From Amblyomma americanum (taxonomy: Eukaryota > Arthropoda > Arachnida > Ixodida > Ixodidae): DNA of 64,000 nt. Positions 21,482 through 35,881 of the stretch are shown one piece after another (within the stretch, counting starts at the first letter, position 1; the number at the start of each line of letters is the position of its first letter). Location: assembly GCF_052857255.1 (NCBI RefSeq), contig NW_027526500.1, positions 620,001 to 684,000 on the forward strand, read 5' to 3'. Position numbers and translations under genes: made by a program. The notes beneath the pieces are model-generated. The model saw only the letters and a list, made by a program, of their open reading frames with translations. It made no database searches and was not told the DNA's origin.

Positions 21482-24400
21482 TACATGCTTTTCGCGCAGT
21501 TATAAAAGAAAAAGTTTTGACCAGTATCACGTGGAACACTTGTAATACCGATGTGTTGTGATTTAGCTCGTTTCGGTTTAAAACAGCTTGTTTCGCTGTA
21601 TTAAGCAAGAATACATGCTTTTCGCGCAGTTATAAGAGAAAAAGTTTTGACGCGTATCAGAGGAACACTTGTAAAACCGATGTGTTCAGATTTAGCTCGT
21701 TTCGGTCTGAAACAGCTTGTTTCGTTGTATTAAGCACGAATACATGCTTTTCGCGCAGTTATAAGAGAAAAAGTTTAGATGCGTATCAGAGGAACACTTG
21801 TAAAACCGATGTGTTGTGATTTAGCTCGTTTCGGTGTAAAACAGCTTGTTTCGTAGTATTAAGCAAGAATACATGCTTTTCGCGCAGTTATAAGAGAAAA
21901 AGTTTTGACGCGTATTAGAGGAACACTTGTAAAACCTTTGTGTTGTGATTTAGCTCGTTTCGGTCTAAAACAGCTTGTTTCGCTGTATTAAGCAAGAATA
22001 CATGCTTTTCGCGCAGATATAGGAGAAAAAGTTTTGACGCGTGTCACAGGGACACTTGTAAAACCGATGTGTTCAGATTTAGCTCGTTTCGGTCTAAAAC
22101 AACTTGTTTCGTTGTATTAAGCACGAATACATGCTTTACGCGCAGTTATAGAAGAAAAAGTTTTGACGCCTATTAGAGAGACACTTGTAAAACCGATGTG
22201 TTATGATTTAGCTCGTTTCGGTCTAAAACAGCTTGTTTCGTTGTATTAAGCAAGAATACATGCTTTTCGCGCAGTTATAAGAGAGAAAGTTTTGACGAGT
22301 ATCACGTGGATACTTGTAAAACCGATGTGTTCAGATTTAGCTCGTTTTGGTCTAAAACAACTTGTTTCGTTGTATTAAGCAAGAATACATGCTTTACGCG
22401 CAGTTATAGAAGAAAAAGTTTTGACGCGTATCAGAGAGACACTTGTAAAACCGATGTGTTGTGATTTAGCTCGTTTCGGTCTAGATTTAGCTCGTTTCGG
22501 TCAAAAACAGCTTGTTTCGTTGTATTAAGCACGAATACATGCTTTTCGCGCAGTTAAAAGAGAAAAAGTTTTGACGAGTATCACGTGGAACACTTGTAAT
22601 ACCGTTGTGTTGTGATTTAGCTCGTTTCGGTCTAAAACAGCTTATTTCGCTGTATTAAGCAAGAATACATGCTTTTCGCGCAGTTATAAGAGAAAAAGTT
22701 TTGACGAGTATCACGTGGAACACTTGTAGTACCGATGTGTTGTGATTTAGCTCGTTTCGGTCTAAAACAACTTGATTCGCTGTATTAAGCAAGAATACAT
22801 GCTTTTCGCGCAGTTAAAAAAGAAAAAGTTTTGACGCGTATCAGAGGAACACTTGTAAAACCGATGTGTTGTGATTTAGCTCATTTCGGTCTAAAACAGC
22901 TTGTTTCGCTGTATTAAGCAAGAATACATGCTTTTCGCGCAGTTAAAAGAGAAAAAGTTTTGACGAGTATCACGTGGATACTTGTAAAACCGATGTGTTC
23001 AGATTTAGCTCGTTTCGGTCTAAAACAGCTTGTTTCGTTGTATTAAGCAAGAATACATGCTTTTCGCGCAGTTATAAGAGAAAAAGTTTTGACGCGTATT
23101 AGAGAGACACTTGTAAAACCGATGTGTTGTGATTTAGCTCGTTTCGGTCTAAAACAGCTTGTTTCGTTGTATTAAGCAAGAATACATGCTTTTCGCGCAG
23201 TTATAAGAGAAAAAGTTTTGACGAGTATCACGTGGATACTTGTAAAACCGATGTGTTCAGATTTAGCTCGTTTCGGTCTAAAACAGCTTGTTTCGTTGTA
23301 TTAAGCACGAATACATGCTTTTCGCGCCGTTATAAGAGAAAAAGTTTTGACGCGTATCAGAGGAACACTTGTAAAACCGATGTGTTGTGATTTAGCTCAT
23401 TTCGGTCTAAAACATCTTGTTTCGCTGTATTAAGCAAGAATACATGCTTTTCGCGCAGTTATAAGAGAAAAAGTTTTGACGCGTATCAGAGGAACACTTG
23501 TAAAACCGATGTGTTGTGATTTAGCTCGTTTCGGTCTAAAACAACTTGTTTCGCTGTATTAAGCAAGAATACATGCTTTTCGCTCAGTTATAAGAGAAAA
23601 AGTTTTGACGCGTATCAGAGGAACACTTGTAAAACCGATGTGTTGTGATTTAGCTCGTTTCGGTCTAAAACAGCTTGTTTCGCTGTATTAAGCAAGAATA
23701 CATGCTTTTCGCGCAGTTATAAGAGAAAAAGTTTTGACGCGTATCAGAGGAACACTTGTAAAACCGATGTGTTCAGATTTATTTCTTTTCGGTCTAAAAC
23801 AGCTTGTTTCGTTGTATTAAGCACGAATACATGCTTTACGCGCAGTTATAGAAGAAAAAGTTTTGACGCGTATCAGAGACACTTGTAAAACCGATATGTT
23901 GTGATTTAGCTCGTTTCGGTCTAAAACAGCTTGTTTCGTTGTATTAAGCAAGAATACATGCTTTTCGCGCGGTTATAAGAGAAAAAGTTGACGAGTATCA
24001 CGTGGATACTTGTAAAACCGATGTGTTCAGATTTAGCTCGTTTCGGTCTAAAACAGCTTGTTTCGTTGTATTAAGCACGAATACATGCTTTTCGCGCAGT
24101 TATAAGAGAAAAAGTTTTGACGAGTATCACGTGGAACACTTGTAATACCGATGTGTTGTGATTTAGCTCGTTTCGGTTTAAAACAGCTTGTTTCGCTGTA
24201 TTAAGCAAGAATACATGCTTTTCGCGCAGTTATAAGAGAAAAAGTTTTGACGCGTATCAGAGGAACACTTGTAAAACCGATGTGTTAAGATTTAGCTCGT
24301 TTCGGCCTGAAACAGCTTGTTTCGTTCTATTAAGCACGAATACATGCTTTTCGCGCAGTTATAAGAGAAAAAGTTTAGACGCGTATCAGAGGAACACTTG

Positions 24401-25502
24401 TAAAACCGATGTGTTGTGATTTAGCTTGTTTCGGTGTAAAACAGCTTGTTTCGTAGTATTAAGCAAGAATACATGCTTTTCGCGCAGTTATAAGAGAAAA
24501 AGTTTTGACACGTATTAGAGGAACACTTGTAAAACCGATGTGTTGTGATTTAGCTCATTTCGGTCTAAAACAGCTTGTTTCGCTGTATTAAGCAAGAATA
24601 CATGCTTTTCGCGCAGTTAAAAGAGAAAAAGTTTTGACGAGTATCACGTGGATACTTGTAAAACCGATGTGTTCAGATTTAGCTCGTTTCGGTCTAAAAC
24701 AGCTTGTTTCGTTGTATTAAGCACGAATACATGCTTTTCGCGCAGTTAAAAGAGAAAAAGTTTTGACGAGTATCACGTGGAACACTTGTAATACCGATGT
24801 GTTGTGATTTAGCTCGTTTCGGTCTAAAACAGCTTGTTTCGCTGTATTAAGCAAGAATACATGCTTTTCGCGCAGTTATAAGAGAAAAAGTTTTGACGAG
24901 TATCACGTGGAACACTTGTAGTACCGATGTGTTGTGATTTAGCTCGTTTCGGTCTAAAACAGCTTGTTTCGTTGTATTAAGCAAGAATACATGGTTTTCG
25001 CGCAGTTATAAGAGAAAAAGTTTTGACGAGTATCACGTGGATACTTGTAAAACCGATGTGTTCAGATTTAGCTAGTTTCGGTCTAAAACAGCTTGTTTCG
25101 TTGTATTAAGCAAGAATACATGCTTTTCGCGCCGTTATAAGAGAAAAAGATTGACGCGTATCAGAGGAACACTTGTAAAACCGATGTGTTGTGATTTAGC
25201 TCATTTCGGTCTAAAACATCTTGTTTCGCTGTATTAAGCAAGAATACATGCTTTTCGCGCAGTTATAAGAGAAAAAGTTTTGACGCGTATCAGAGGAACA
25301 CTTGTAAAACCGATGTGTTGTGATTTAGCTCGTTTCGGTCTAAAACAGCTTGTTTCGCTGTATTAAGCAAGAATACATGCTTTTCGCGCAGTTATAAGAG
25401 AAAAAGTTTTGACGCGTATCAGAGGAACACTTGTAAAACCGATGTGTTCAGATTTAGCTCGTTTCGGTCTAAAACAGCTTGTTTCGTTGTATTAAGCACG
25501 AA
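21482..25502 (+). repeat. 31-monomer higher-order repeat, 4,021 bp, copy 2
   Basis: Tandem partner of copy 1 with the same length. I noticed only two base differences: CTTATTTCGC near 22643, where copy 1 has CTTGTTTCGC, and AAGATTGACG near 25148, where copy 1 has AAGTTTGACG. That implies very recent homogenisation, or that an assembler may have mis-set copy number. The following unit starts in the same phase at 25503 but diverges from this pattern downstream. Confidence 0.88.
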
Positions 25503-28500
25503 TACATGCTTTTCGCGCAGTTATAAAAGAAAAAGTTTTGACCAGTATCACGTGGAACACTTGTAATACCGATGTGTTGTGATTTAGCTCGTTTCGGTTT
25601 AAAACAGCTTGTTTCGCTGTATTAAGCAAGAATACATGCTTTTCGCGCAGTTATAAGAGAAAAAGTTTTGACGCGTATCAGAGGAACACTTGTAAAACCG
25701 ATGTGTTCAGATTTAGCTCGTTTCGGTCTGAAACAGCTTGTTTCGTTGTATTAAGCACGAATACATGCTTTTCGCGCAGTTATAAGAGAAAAAGTTTAGA
25801 CGCGTATCAGAGGAACACTTGTAAAACCGATGTGTTGTGATTTAGCTCGTTTCGGTGTAAAACAGCTTGTTTCGTAGTATTAAGCAAGAATACATGCTTT
25901 TCGCGCAGTTATAAGAGAAAAAGTTTTGACGCGTATTAGAGGAACACTTGTAAAACCTTTGTGTTGTGATTTAGCTCGTTTCGGTCTAAAACAGCTTGTT
26001 TCGCTGTATTAAGCAAGAATACATGCTTTTCGCGCAGTTATAGGAGAAAAAGTTTTGACGCGTGTCACAGGGACACTTGTAAAACCGATGTGTTCAGATT
26101 TAGCTCGTTTCGGTCTAAAACAACTTGTTTCGTTGTATTAAGCACGAATACATGCTTTACGCGCAGTTATAGAAGAAAAAGTTTTGACGCCTATTAGAGA
26201 GACAATTGTAAAACCGATGTGTTATGATTTAGCTCGTTTCGGTCTAAAACAGCTTGTTTCGTTGTATTAAGCAAGAATACATGCTTTTCGCGCAGTTATA
26301 AGAGAGAAAGTTTTGACGAGTATCACGTGGATACTTGTAAAACCGATGTGTTCAGATTTAGCTCGTTTTGGTCTAAAACAGCTTGTTTCGTTGTATTAAG
26401 CAAGAATACATGCTTTACGCGCAGTTATAGAAGAAAAAGTTTTGACGCGTATCAGAGAGACACTTGTAAAACCGATGTGTTGTGATTTAGCTCGTTTCGG
26501 TCTAGATTTCGCTCGTTTCGGTCAAAAACAGCTTGTTTCGTTGTATTAAGCACGAATACATGCTTTTCGCGCAGTTAAAAGAGAAAAAGTTTTGACGAGT
26601 ATCACGTGGAACACTTGTAATACCTTTGTGTTGTGATTTAGCTCGTTTCGGTCTAAAACAGCTTGTTTCGCTGTATTAAGCAAGAATACATGCTTTTCGC
26701 GCAGTTATAAGAGAAAAAGTTTTGACGAGTATCACGTGGAACACTTGTAGTACCGATGTGTTGTGATTTAGCTCGTTTCGGTCTAAAACAACTTGATTCG
26801 CTGTATTAAGCAAGAATACATGCTTTTCGCGCAGTTAAAAAAGAAAAAGTTTTGACGCGTATCAGAGGAACACTTGTAAAACCGATGTGTTGTGATTTAG
26901 CTCATTTCGGTCTAAAACAGCTTGTTTCGCTGTATTAAGCAAGAATACATGCTTTTCGCGCAGTTAAAAGAGAAAAAGTTTTGACGAGTATCACGTGGAT
27001 ACTTGTAAAACCGATGTGTTCAGATTTAGCTCGTTTCGGTCTAAAACAGCTTGTTTCGTTGTATTAAGCAAGAATACATGCTTTTCGCGCAGTTATAAGA
27101 GAAAAAGTTTTGACGCGTATTAGAGAGACACTTGTAAAACCGATGTGTTGTGATTTAGCTCGTTTCGGTCTAAAACAGCTTGTTTCGTTGTATTAAGCAA
27201 GAATACATGCTTTTCGCGCAGTTATAAGAGAAAAAGTTTTGACGAGTATCACGTGGATACTTGTAAAACCGATGTGTTCAGATTTAGCTCGTTTCGGTCT
27301 AAAACAGCTTGTTTCGTTGTATTAAGCACGAATACATGCTTTTCGCGCAGTTAAAAGAGAAAAAGTTTTGACGAGTATCACGTGGAACACTTGTAATACC
27401 GATGTGTTGTGATTTAGCTCGTTTCGGTCTAAAACAGCTTGTTTCGCTGTATTAAGCAAGAATACATGCTTTTCGCGCCGTTATAAGAGAAAAAGTTTTG
27501 ACGCGTATCAGAGGAACACTTGTAAAACCGATGTGTTGTGATTTAGCTCATTTCGGTCTAAAACAGCTTGTTTCGCTGTATTAAGCAAGAATACATGCTT
27601 TTCGCGCAGTTAAAAGAGAAAAAGTTTTGACGAGTATCACGTGGATACTTGTAAAACCGATGTGTTCAGATTTAGCTCGTTTCGGTCTAAAACAGCTTGT
27701 TTCGTTGTATTAAGCAAGAATACATGCTTTTCGCGCAGTTATAAGAGAAAAAGTTTTGACGCGTATTAGAGAGACACTTGTAAAACCGATGTGTTGTGAT
27801 TTAGCTCGTTTCGGTCTAAAACAGCTTGTTTCGTTGTATTAAGCAAGAATACATGCTTTTCGCGCAGTTATAAGAGAAAAAGTTTTGACGAGTATCACGT
27901 GGATACTTGTAAAACCGATGTGTTCAGATTTAGCTCGTTTCGGTCTAAAACAGCTTGTTTCGTTGTATTAAGCACGAATACATGCTTTTCGCGCAGTTAT
28001 AAGAGAAAAAGTTTTGACGCGTATCAGAGGAGAATACATGCTTGTTTCGTTGTATTAAGCACGAATACATGCTTTTCGCGCAGTTATAAGAGAAAAAGTT
28101 TTGACGAGTATCACGTGGAACACTTGTAATACCGATGTGTTGTGATTTAGCTCGTTTCGGTTTAAAACAGCTTGTTTCGCTGTATTAAGCAAGAATACAT
28201 GCTTTTCGCGCAGTTATAAGAGAAAAAGTTTTGACGCGTATCAGAGGAACACTTGTAAAACCGATGTGTTAAGATTTAGCTCGTTTCGGCCTGAAACAGC
28301 TTGTTTCGTTGTATTAAGCACGAATACATGCTTTTCGCGCAGTTATAAGAGAAAAAGTTTAGACGCGTATCAGAGGAACACTTGTAAAACCGATGTGTTG
28401 TGATTTAGCTCGTTTCGGTTTAAAACAGCTTGTTTCGCTGTATTAAGCAAGAATACATGCTTTTCGCGCAGTTATAAGAGAAAAAGTTTTGACGCGTATC

Positions 28501-28969
28501 AGAGGAACACTTGTAAAACCGATGTGTTAAGATTTAGCTCGTTTCGGCCTGAAACAGCTTGTTTCGTTGTATTAAGCACGAATACATGCTTTTCGCGCAG
28601 TTATAAGAGAAAAAGTTTAGACGCGTATCAGAGGAACACTTGTAAAACCGATGTGTTGTGATTTAGCTCGTTTCGGTGTAAAACAGCTTGTTTCGTAGTA
28701 TTAAGCAAGAATACATGCTTTTCGCGCAGTTATAAGAGAAAAAGTTTTGACGCGTATTAGAGGAACACTTGTAAAACCGATGTGTTGTGATTTAGCTCAT
28801 TTCGGTCTAAAACAGCTTGTTTCGCTGTATTAAGCAAGAATACATGCTTTTCGCGCAGTTAAAAGAGAAAAAGTTTTGACGAGTATCACGTGGATACTTG
28901 TAAAACCGATGTGTTCAGATTTAGCTCGTTTCGGTCTAAAACAGCTTGTTTCGTTGTATTAAGCACGAA
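25503..28969 (+). repeat. Derived HOR unit, 3,467 bp
   Basis: Starts in the same phase as the 31-mer (GACCAG at 25540) and is collinear through the 150-bp unit and the TTGATTCG and TTAAAAAAG units. It then departs: the GCTCAGTTA to CGCGCGG section is absent, and instead E-box/TAGAGAGA runs are duplicated and followed by an 87-bp deletion pair. It has AGTTTAGACG where the earlier copies have AGTTTAGATG, and the private GAGACAATTG near 26192. Confidence 0.78.
27979..28065 (+). repeat. 87-bp deletion-derived pair, copy 2
   Basis: Same joins as the 16728 copy (CAGAGGA to GAATACATGCTT to GTTTCG). Preceded by an E-box unit ending in AAGCACGAA and followed by a TAATACC unit with GGTTTAAAAC and a GGCCTGAAAC unit, as in all copies. 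Confidence 0.8.
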
Positions 28970-31900
28970 TACATGCTTTTCGCGCAGTTATAAAAGAAAA
29001 AGTTTTGACCAGTATCACGTGGAACACTTGTAATACCGATGTGTTGTGATTTAGCTCGTTTCGGTTTAAAACAGCTTGTTTCGCTGTATTAAGCAAGAAT
29101 ACATGCTTTTCGCGCAGTTATAAGAGAAAAAGTTTTGACGCGTATCAGAGGAACACTTGTAAAACCGATGTGTTCAGATTTAGCTCGTTTCGGTCTGAAA
29201 CAGCTTGTTTCGTTGTATTAAGCACGAATACATGCTTTTCGCGCAGTTATAAGAGAAAAAGTTTAGATGCGTATCAGAGGAACACTTGTAAAACCGATGT
29301 GTTGTGATTTAGCTCGTTTCGGTGTAAAACAGCTTGTTTCGTAGTATTAAGCAAGAATACATGCTTTTCGCGCAGTTATAAGAGAAAAAGTTTTGACGCG
29401 TATTAGAGGAACACTTGTAAAACCTTTGTGCTGTGATTTAGCTCGTTTCGGTCTAAAACAGCTTGTTTCGCTGTATTAAGCAAGAATACATGCTTTTCGC
29501 GCAGTTATAGGAGAAAAAGTTTTGACGCGTGTCACAGGGACACTTGTAAAACCGATGTGTTCAGATTTAGCTCGTTTCGGTCTAAAACAACTTGTTTCGT
29601 TGTATTAAGCACGAATACATGCTTTACGCGCAGTTATAGAAGAAAAAGTTTTGACGCCTATTAGAGAGACAATTGTAAAACCGATGTGTTATGATTTAGC
29701 TCGTTTCGGTCTAAAACAGCTTGTTTCGTTGTATTAAGCAAGAATACATGCTTTTCGCGCAGTTATAAGAGAGAAAGTTTTGACGAGTATCACGTGGATA
29801 CTTGTAAAACCGATGTGTTCAGATTTAGCTCGTTTTGGTCTAAAACAGCTTGTTTCGTTGTATTAAGCAAGAATACATGCTTTACGCGCAGTTATAGAAG
29901 AAAAAGTTTTGACGCGTATCAGAGAGACACTTGTAAAACCGATGTGTTGTGATTTAGCTCGTTTCGGTCTAGATTTCGCTTGTTTCGGTCAAAAACAGCT
30001 TGTTTCGTTGTATTAAGCACGAATACATGCTTTTCGCGCAGTTAAAAGAGAAAAAGTTTTGACGAGTATCACGTGGAACACTTGTAATACCTTTGTGTTG
30101 TGATTTAGCTCGTTTCGGTCTAAAACAGCTTGTTTCGCTGTATTAAGCAAGAATACATGCTTTTCGCGCAGTTATAAGAGAAAAAGTTTTGACGAGTATC
30201 ACGTGGAACACTTGTAGTACCGATGTGTTGTGATTTAGCTCGTTTCGGTCTAAAACAACTTGATTCGCTGTATTAAGCAAGAATACATGCTTTTCGCGCA
30301 GTTAAAAAAGAAAAAGTTTTGACGCGTATCAGAGGAACACTTGTAAAACCGATGTGTTGTGATTTAGCTCATTTCGGTCTAAAACAGCTTGTTTCGCTGT
30401 ATTAAGCAAGAATACATGCTTTTCGCGCAGTTAAAAGAGAAAAAGTTTTGACGAGTATCACGTGGATACTTGTAAAACCGATGTGTTCAGATTTAGCTCG
30501 TTTCGGTCTAAAACAGCTTGTTTCGTTGTATTAAGCAAGAATACATGCTTTTCGCGCAGTTATAAGAGAAAAAGTTTTGACGCGTATTAGAGAGACACTT
30601 GTAAAACCGATGTGTTGTGATTTAGCTCGTTTCGGTCTAAAACAGCTTGTTTCGTTGTATTAAGCAAGAATACATGCTTTTCGCGCAGTTATAAGAGAAA
30701 AAGTTTTGACGAGTATCACGTGGATACTTGTAAAACCGATGTGTTCAGATTTAGCTCGTTTCGGTCTAAAACAGCTTGTTTCGTTGTATTAAGCACGAAT
30801 ACATGCTTTTCGCGCAGTTAAAAGAGAAAAAGTTTTGACGAGTATCACGTGGAACACTTGTAATACCGATGTGTTGTGATTTAGCTCGTTTCGGTCTAAA
30901 ACAGCTTGTTTCGCTGTATTAAGCAAGAATACATGCTTTTCGCGCCGTTATAAGAGAAAAAGTTTTGACGCGTATCAGAGGAACACTTGTAAAACCGCTG
31001 TGTTGTGATTTAGCTCATTTCGGTCTAAAACAGCTTGTTTCGCTGTATTAAGCAAGAATACATGCTTTTCGCGCAGTTAAAAGAGAAAAAGTTTTGACGA
31101 GTATCACGTGGATACTTGTAAAACCGATGTGTTCAGATTTAGCTCGTTTCGGTCTAAAACAGCTTGTTTCGTTGTATTAAGCAAGAATACATGCTTTTCG
31201 CGCAGTTATAAGAGAAAAAGTTTTGACGCGTATTAGAGAGACACTTGTAAAACCGATGTGTTGTGATTTAGCTCGTTTCGGTCTAAAACAGCTTGTTTCG
31301 TTGTATTAAGCAAGAATACATGCTTTTCGCGCAGTTATAAGAGAAAAAGTTTTGACGAGTATCACGTGGATACTTGTAAAACCGATGTGTTCAGATTTAG
31401 CTCGTTTCGGTCTAAAACAGCTTGTTTCGTTATATTAAGCACGAATACATGCTTTTCGCGCAGTTATAAGAGAAAAAGTTTTGACGCGTATCAGAGGAGA
31501 ATACATGCTTGTTTCGTTGTATTAAGCACGAATACATGCTTTTCGCGCAGTTATAAGAGAAAAAGTTTTGACGAGTATCACGTGGAACACTTGTAATACC
31601 GATGTGTTGTGATTTAGCTCGTTTCGGTTTAAAACAGCTTGTTTCGCTGTATTAAGCAAGAATACATGCTTTTCGCGCAGTTATAAGAGAAAAAGTTTTG
31701 ACGCGTATCAGAGGAACACTTGTAAAACCGATGTGTTAAGATTTAGCTCGTTTCGGCCTGAAACAGCTTGTTTCGTTGTATTAAGCACGAATACATGCTT
31801 TTCGCGCAGTTATAAGAGAAAAAGTTTAGACGCGTATCAGAGGAACACTTGTAAAACCGATGTGTTGTGATTTAGCTCGTTTCGGTTTAAAACAGCTTGT

Positions 31901-32178
31901 TTCGCTGTATTAAGCAAGAATACATGCTTTTCGCGCAGTTATAAGAGAAAAAGTTTTGACGCGTATCAGAGGAACACTTGTAAAACCGATGTGTTAAGAT
32001 TTAGCTCGTTTCGGCCTGAAACAGCTTGTTTCGTTGTATTAAGCACGAATACATGCTTTTCGCGCAGTTAAAAGAGAAAAAGTTTTGACGAGTATCACGT
32101 GGATACTTGTAAAACCGATGTGTTCAGATTTAGCTCGTTTCGGTCTAAAACAGCTTGCTTCGTTGTATTAAGCACGAA
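28970..32178 (+). repeat. Derived HOR unit, 3,209 bp
   Basis: Follows the 3,467-bp unit at offset 3,467 and shares its rearrangements and the rare GAGACAATTG mark (near 29671). It is 258 bp shorter, equal to two monomers lost near its right end. It introduces the variant CTTTGTGCTGTG (C for T, near 29431), which also appears in the next units at 32640, 34535 and near 37334, so it orders these copies as close relatives. Confidence 0.75.
31446..31532 (+). repeat. 87-bp deletion-derived pair, copy 3
   Basis: Same joins as the other copies, 3,467 bp after copy 2. The preceding unit has a private CGTTATATT change. Confidence 0.8.
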
Positions 32179-33082
32179 TACATGCTTTTCGCGCAGTTAT
32201 AAAAGAAAAAGTTTTGACCAGTATCACCTGGAACACTTGTAATACCGATGTGTTGTGATTTAGCTCGTTTCGGTTTAAAACAGCTTGTTTCGCTGTATTA
32301 AGCAAGAATACATGCTTTTCGCGCAGTTATAAGAGAAAAAGTTTTGACGCGTATCAGAGGAACACTTGTAAAACCGATGTGTTCAGATTTAGCTCGTTTC
32401 GGTCTGAAACAGCTTGTTTCGTTGTATTAAGCACGAATACATGCTTTTCGCGCAGTTATAAGAGAAAAAGTTTAGATGCGTATCAGAGGAACACTTGTAA
32501 AACCGATGTGTTGTGATTTAGCTCGTTTCGGTGTAAAACAGCTTGTTTCGTAGTATTAAGCAAGAATACATGCTTTTCGCGCAGTTATAAGAGAAAAAGT
32601 TTTGACGCGTATTAGAGGAACACTTGTAAAACCTTTGTGCTGTGATTTAGCTCGTTTCGGTCTAAAACAGCTTGTTTCGCTGTATTAAGCAAGAATACAT
32701 GCTTTTCGCGCAGTTATAGGAGAAAAAGTTTTGACGCGTGTCACAGGGACACTTGTAAAACCGATGTGTTCAGATTTAGCTCGTTTCGGTCTAAAACAAC
32801 TTGTTTCGTTGTATTAAGCACGAATACATGCTTTACGCGCAGTTATAGAAGAAAAAGTTTTGACGCCTATTAGAGAGACACTTGTAAAACCGATGTGTTA
32901 TGATTTAGCTCGTTTCGGTCTAAAACAGCTTGTTTCGTTGTATTAAGCAAGAATACATGCTTTTCGCGCAGTTATAAGAGAGAAAGTTTTGACGAGTATC
33001 ACGTGGATACTTGTAAAACCGATGTGTTCAGATTTAGCTCGTTTTGGTCTAAAACAACTTGTTTCGTTGTATTAAGCAAGAA

Positions 33083-33211
33083 TACATGCTTTACGCGCAG
33101 TTATAGAAGAAAAAGTTTTGACGCGTATCAGAGAGACACTTGTAAAACCGATGTGTTGTGATTTAGCTCGTTTCGGTCTAAAACAGCTTGTTTCGTTGTA
33201 TTAAGCAAGAA
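33083..33211 (+). repeat. Hybrid monomer lacking the expected 21-bp duplication
   Basis: Begins as the 150-bp subtype (CTTTACGCG, TTATAGAAG, CAGAGAGACAC) but ends as the ordinary TCTAAAACAGC/CGTTG/AAGCAAGAA type, for a length of 129 bp. It is followed directly by an E-box unit, skipping several monomers of the parental order. The same hybrid lies at 34978-35106. Confidence 0.7.
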
Positions 33212-33986
33212 TACATGCTTTTCGCGCAGTTATAAGAGAAAAAGTTTTGACGAGTATCACGTGGATACTTGTAAAACCGATGTGTTCAGATTTAGCTCGT
33301 TTCGGTCTAAAACAGCTTGTTTCGTTGTATTAAGCACGAATACATGCTTTTCGCGCAGTTAAAAGAGAAAAAGTTTTGACGAGTATCACGTGGAACACTT
33401 GTAATACCGATGTGTTGTGATTTAGCTCGTTTCGGTCTAAAACAGCTTGTTTCGCTGTATTAAGCAAGAATACATGCTTTTCGCGCCGTTATAAGAGAAA
33501 AAGTTTTGACGCGTATCAGAGGAACACTTGTAAAACCGATGTGTTGTGATTTAGCTCATTTCGGTCTAAAACAGCTTGTTTCGCTGTATTAAGCAAGAAT
33601 ACATGCTTTTCGCGCAGTTAAAAGAGAAAAAGTTTTGACGAGTATCACGTGGATACTTGTAAAACCGATGTGTTCAGATTTAGCTCGTTTCGGTCTAAAA
33701 CAGCTTGTTTCGTTGTATTAAGCAAGAATACATGCTTTTCGCGCAGTTATAAGAGAAAAAGTTTTGACGCGTATTAGAGAGACACTTGTAAAACCGATGT
33801 GTTGTGATTTAGCTCGTTTCGGTCTAAAACAGCTTGTTTCGTTGTATTAAGCAAGAATACATGCTTTTCGCGCAGTTATAAGAGAAAAAGTTTTGACGAG
33901 TATCACGTGGATACTTGTAAAACCGATGTGTTCAGATTTAGCTCGTTTCGGTCTAAAACAGCTTGTTTCGTTGTATTAAGCACGAA

Positions 33987-34073
33987 TACATGCTTTTCGC
34001 GCAGTTATAAGAGAAAAAGTTTTGACGCGTATCAGAGGAGAATACATGCTTGTTTCGTTGTATTAAGCACGAA
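33987..34073 (+). repeat. 87-bp deletion-derived pair, copy 4
   Basis: Same joins as the other copies. It lies in the first half of the 1,895-bp duplication. Confidence 0.8.
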
Positions 34074-35881
34074 TACATGCTTTTCGCGCAGTTATAAGAG
34101 AAAAAGTTTTGACGAGTATCACGTGGAACACTTGTAATACCGATGTGTTGTGATTTAGCTCGTTTCGGTTTAAAACAGCTTGTTTCGCTGTATTAAGCAA
34201 GAATACATGCTTTTCGCGCAGTTATAAGAGAAAAAGTTTTGACGCGTATCAGAGGAACACTTGTAAAACCGATGTGTTAAGATTTAGCTCGTTTCGGCCT
34301 GAAACAGCTTGTTTCGTTGTATTAAGCACGAATACATGCTTTTCGCGCAGTTATAAGAGAAAAAGTTTAGATGCGTATCAGAGGAACACTTGTAAAACCG
34401 ATGTGTTGTGATTTAGCTCGTTTCGGTGTAAAACAGCTTGTTTCGTAGTATTAAGCAAGAATACATGCTTTTCGCGCAGTTATAAGAGAAAAAGTTTTGA
34501 CGAGTATTAGAGGAACACTTGTAAAACCTTTGTGCTGTGATTTAGCTCGTTTCGGTCTAAAACAGCTTGTTTCGCTGTATTAAGCAAGAATACATGCTTT
34601 TCGCGCAGTTATAGGAGAAAAAGTTTTGACGCGTGTCACAGGGACACTTGTAAAACCGATGTGTTCAGATTTAGCTCGTTTCGGTCTAAAACAACTTGTT
34701 TCGTTGTATTAAGCACGAATACATGCTTTACGCGCAGTTATAGAAGAAAAAGTTTTGACGCCTATTAGAGAGACACTTGTAAAACCGATGTGTTATGATT
34801 TAGCTCGTTTCGGTCTAAAACAGCTTGTTTCGTTGTATTAAGCAAGAATACATGCTTTTCGCGCAGTTATAAGAGAGAAAGTTTTGACGAGTATCACGTG
34901 GATACTTGTAAAACCGATGTGTTCAGATTTAGCTCGTTTTGGTCTAAAACAACTTGTTTCGTTGTATTAAGCAAGAATACATGCTTTACGCGCAGTTATA
35001 GAAGAAAAAGTTTTGACGCGTATCAGAGAGACACTTGTAAAACCGATGTGTTGTGATTTAGCTCGTTTCGGTCTAAAACAGCTTGTTTCGTTGTATTAAG
35101 CAAGAATACATGCTTTTCGCGCAGTTATAAGAGAAAAAGTTTTGACGAGTATCACGTGGATACTTGTAAAACCGATGTGTTCAGATTTAGCTCGTTTCGG
35201 TCTAAAACAGCTTGTTTCGTTGTATTAAGCACGAATACATGCTTTTCGCGCAGTTAAAAGAGAAAAAGTTTTGACGAGTATCACGTGGAACACTTGTAAT
35301 ACCGATGTGTTGTGATTTAGCTCGTTTCGGTCTAAAACAGCTTGTTTCGCTGTATTAAGCAAGAATACATGCTTTTCGCGCCGTTATAAGAGAAAAAGTT
35401 TTGACGCGTATCAGAGGAACACTTGTAAAACCGATGTGTTGTGATTTAGCTCATTTCGGTCTAAAACAGCTTGTTTCGCTGTATTAAGCAAGAATACATG
35501 CTTTTCGCGCAGTTAAAAGAGAAAAAGTTTTGACGAGTATCACGTGGATACTTGTAAAACCGATGTGTTCAGATTTAGCTCGTTTCGGTCTAAAACAGCT
35601 TGTTTCGTTGTATTAAGCAAGAATACATGCTTTTCGCGCAGTTATAAGAGAAAAAGTTTTGACGCGTATTAGAGAGACACTTGTAAAACCGATGTGTTGT
35701 GATTTAGCTCGTTTCGGTCAAAAACAGCTTGTTTCGTTGTATTAAGCAAGAATACATGCTTTTCGCGCAGTTATAAGAGAAAAAGTTTTGACGAGTATCA
35801 CGTGGATACTTGTAAAACCGATGTGTTCAGATTTAGCTCGTTTCGGTCTAAAACAGCTTGTTTCGTTGTATTAAGCACGAA

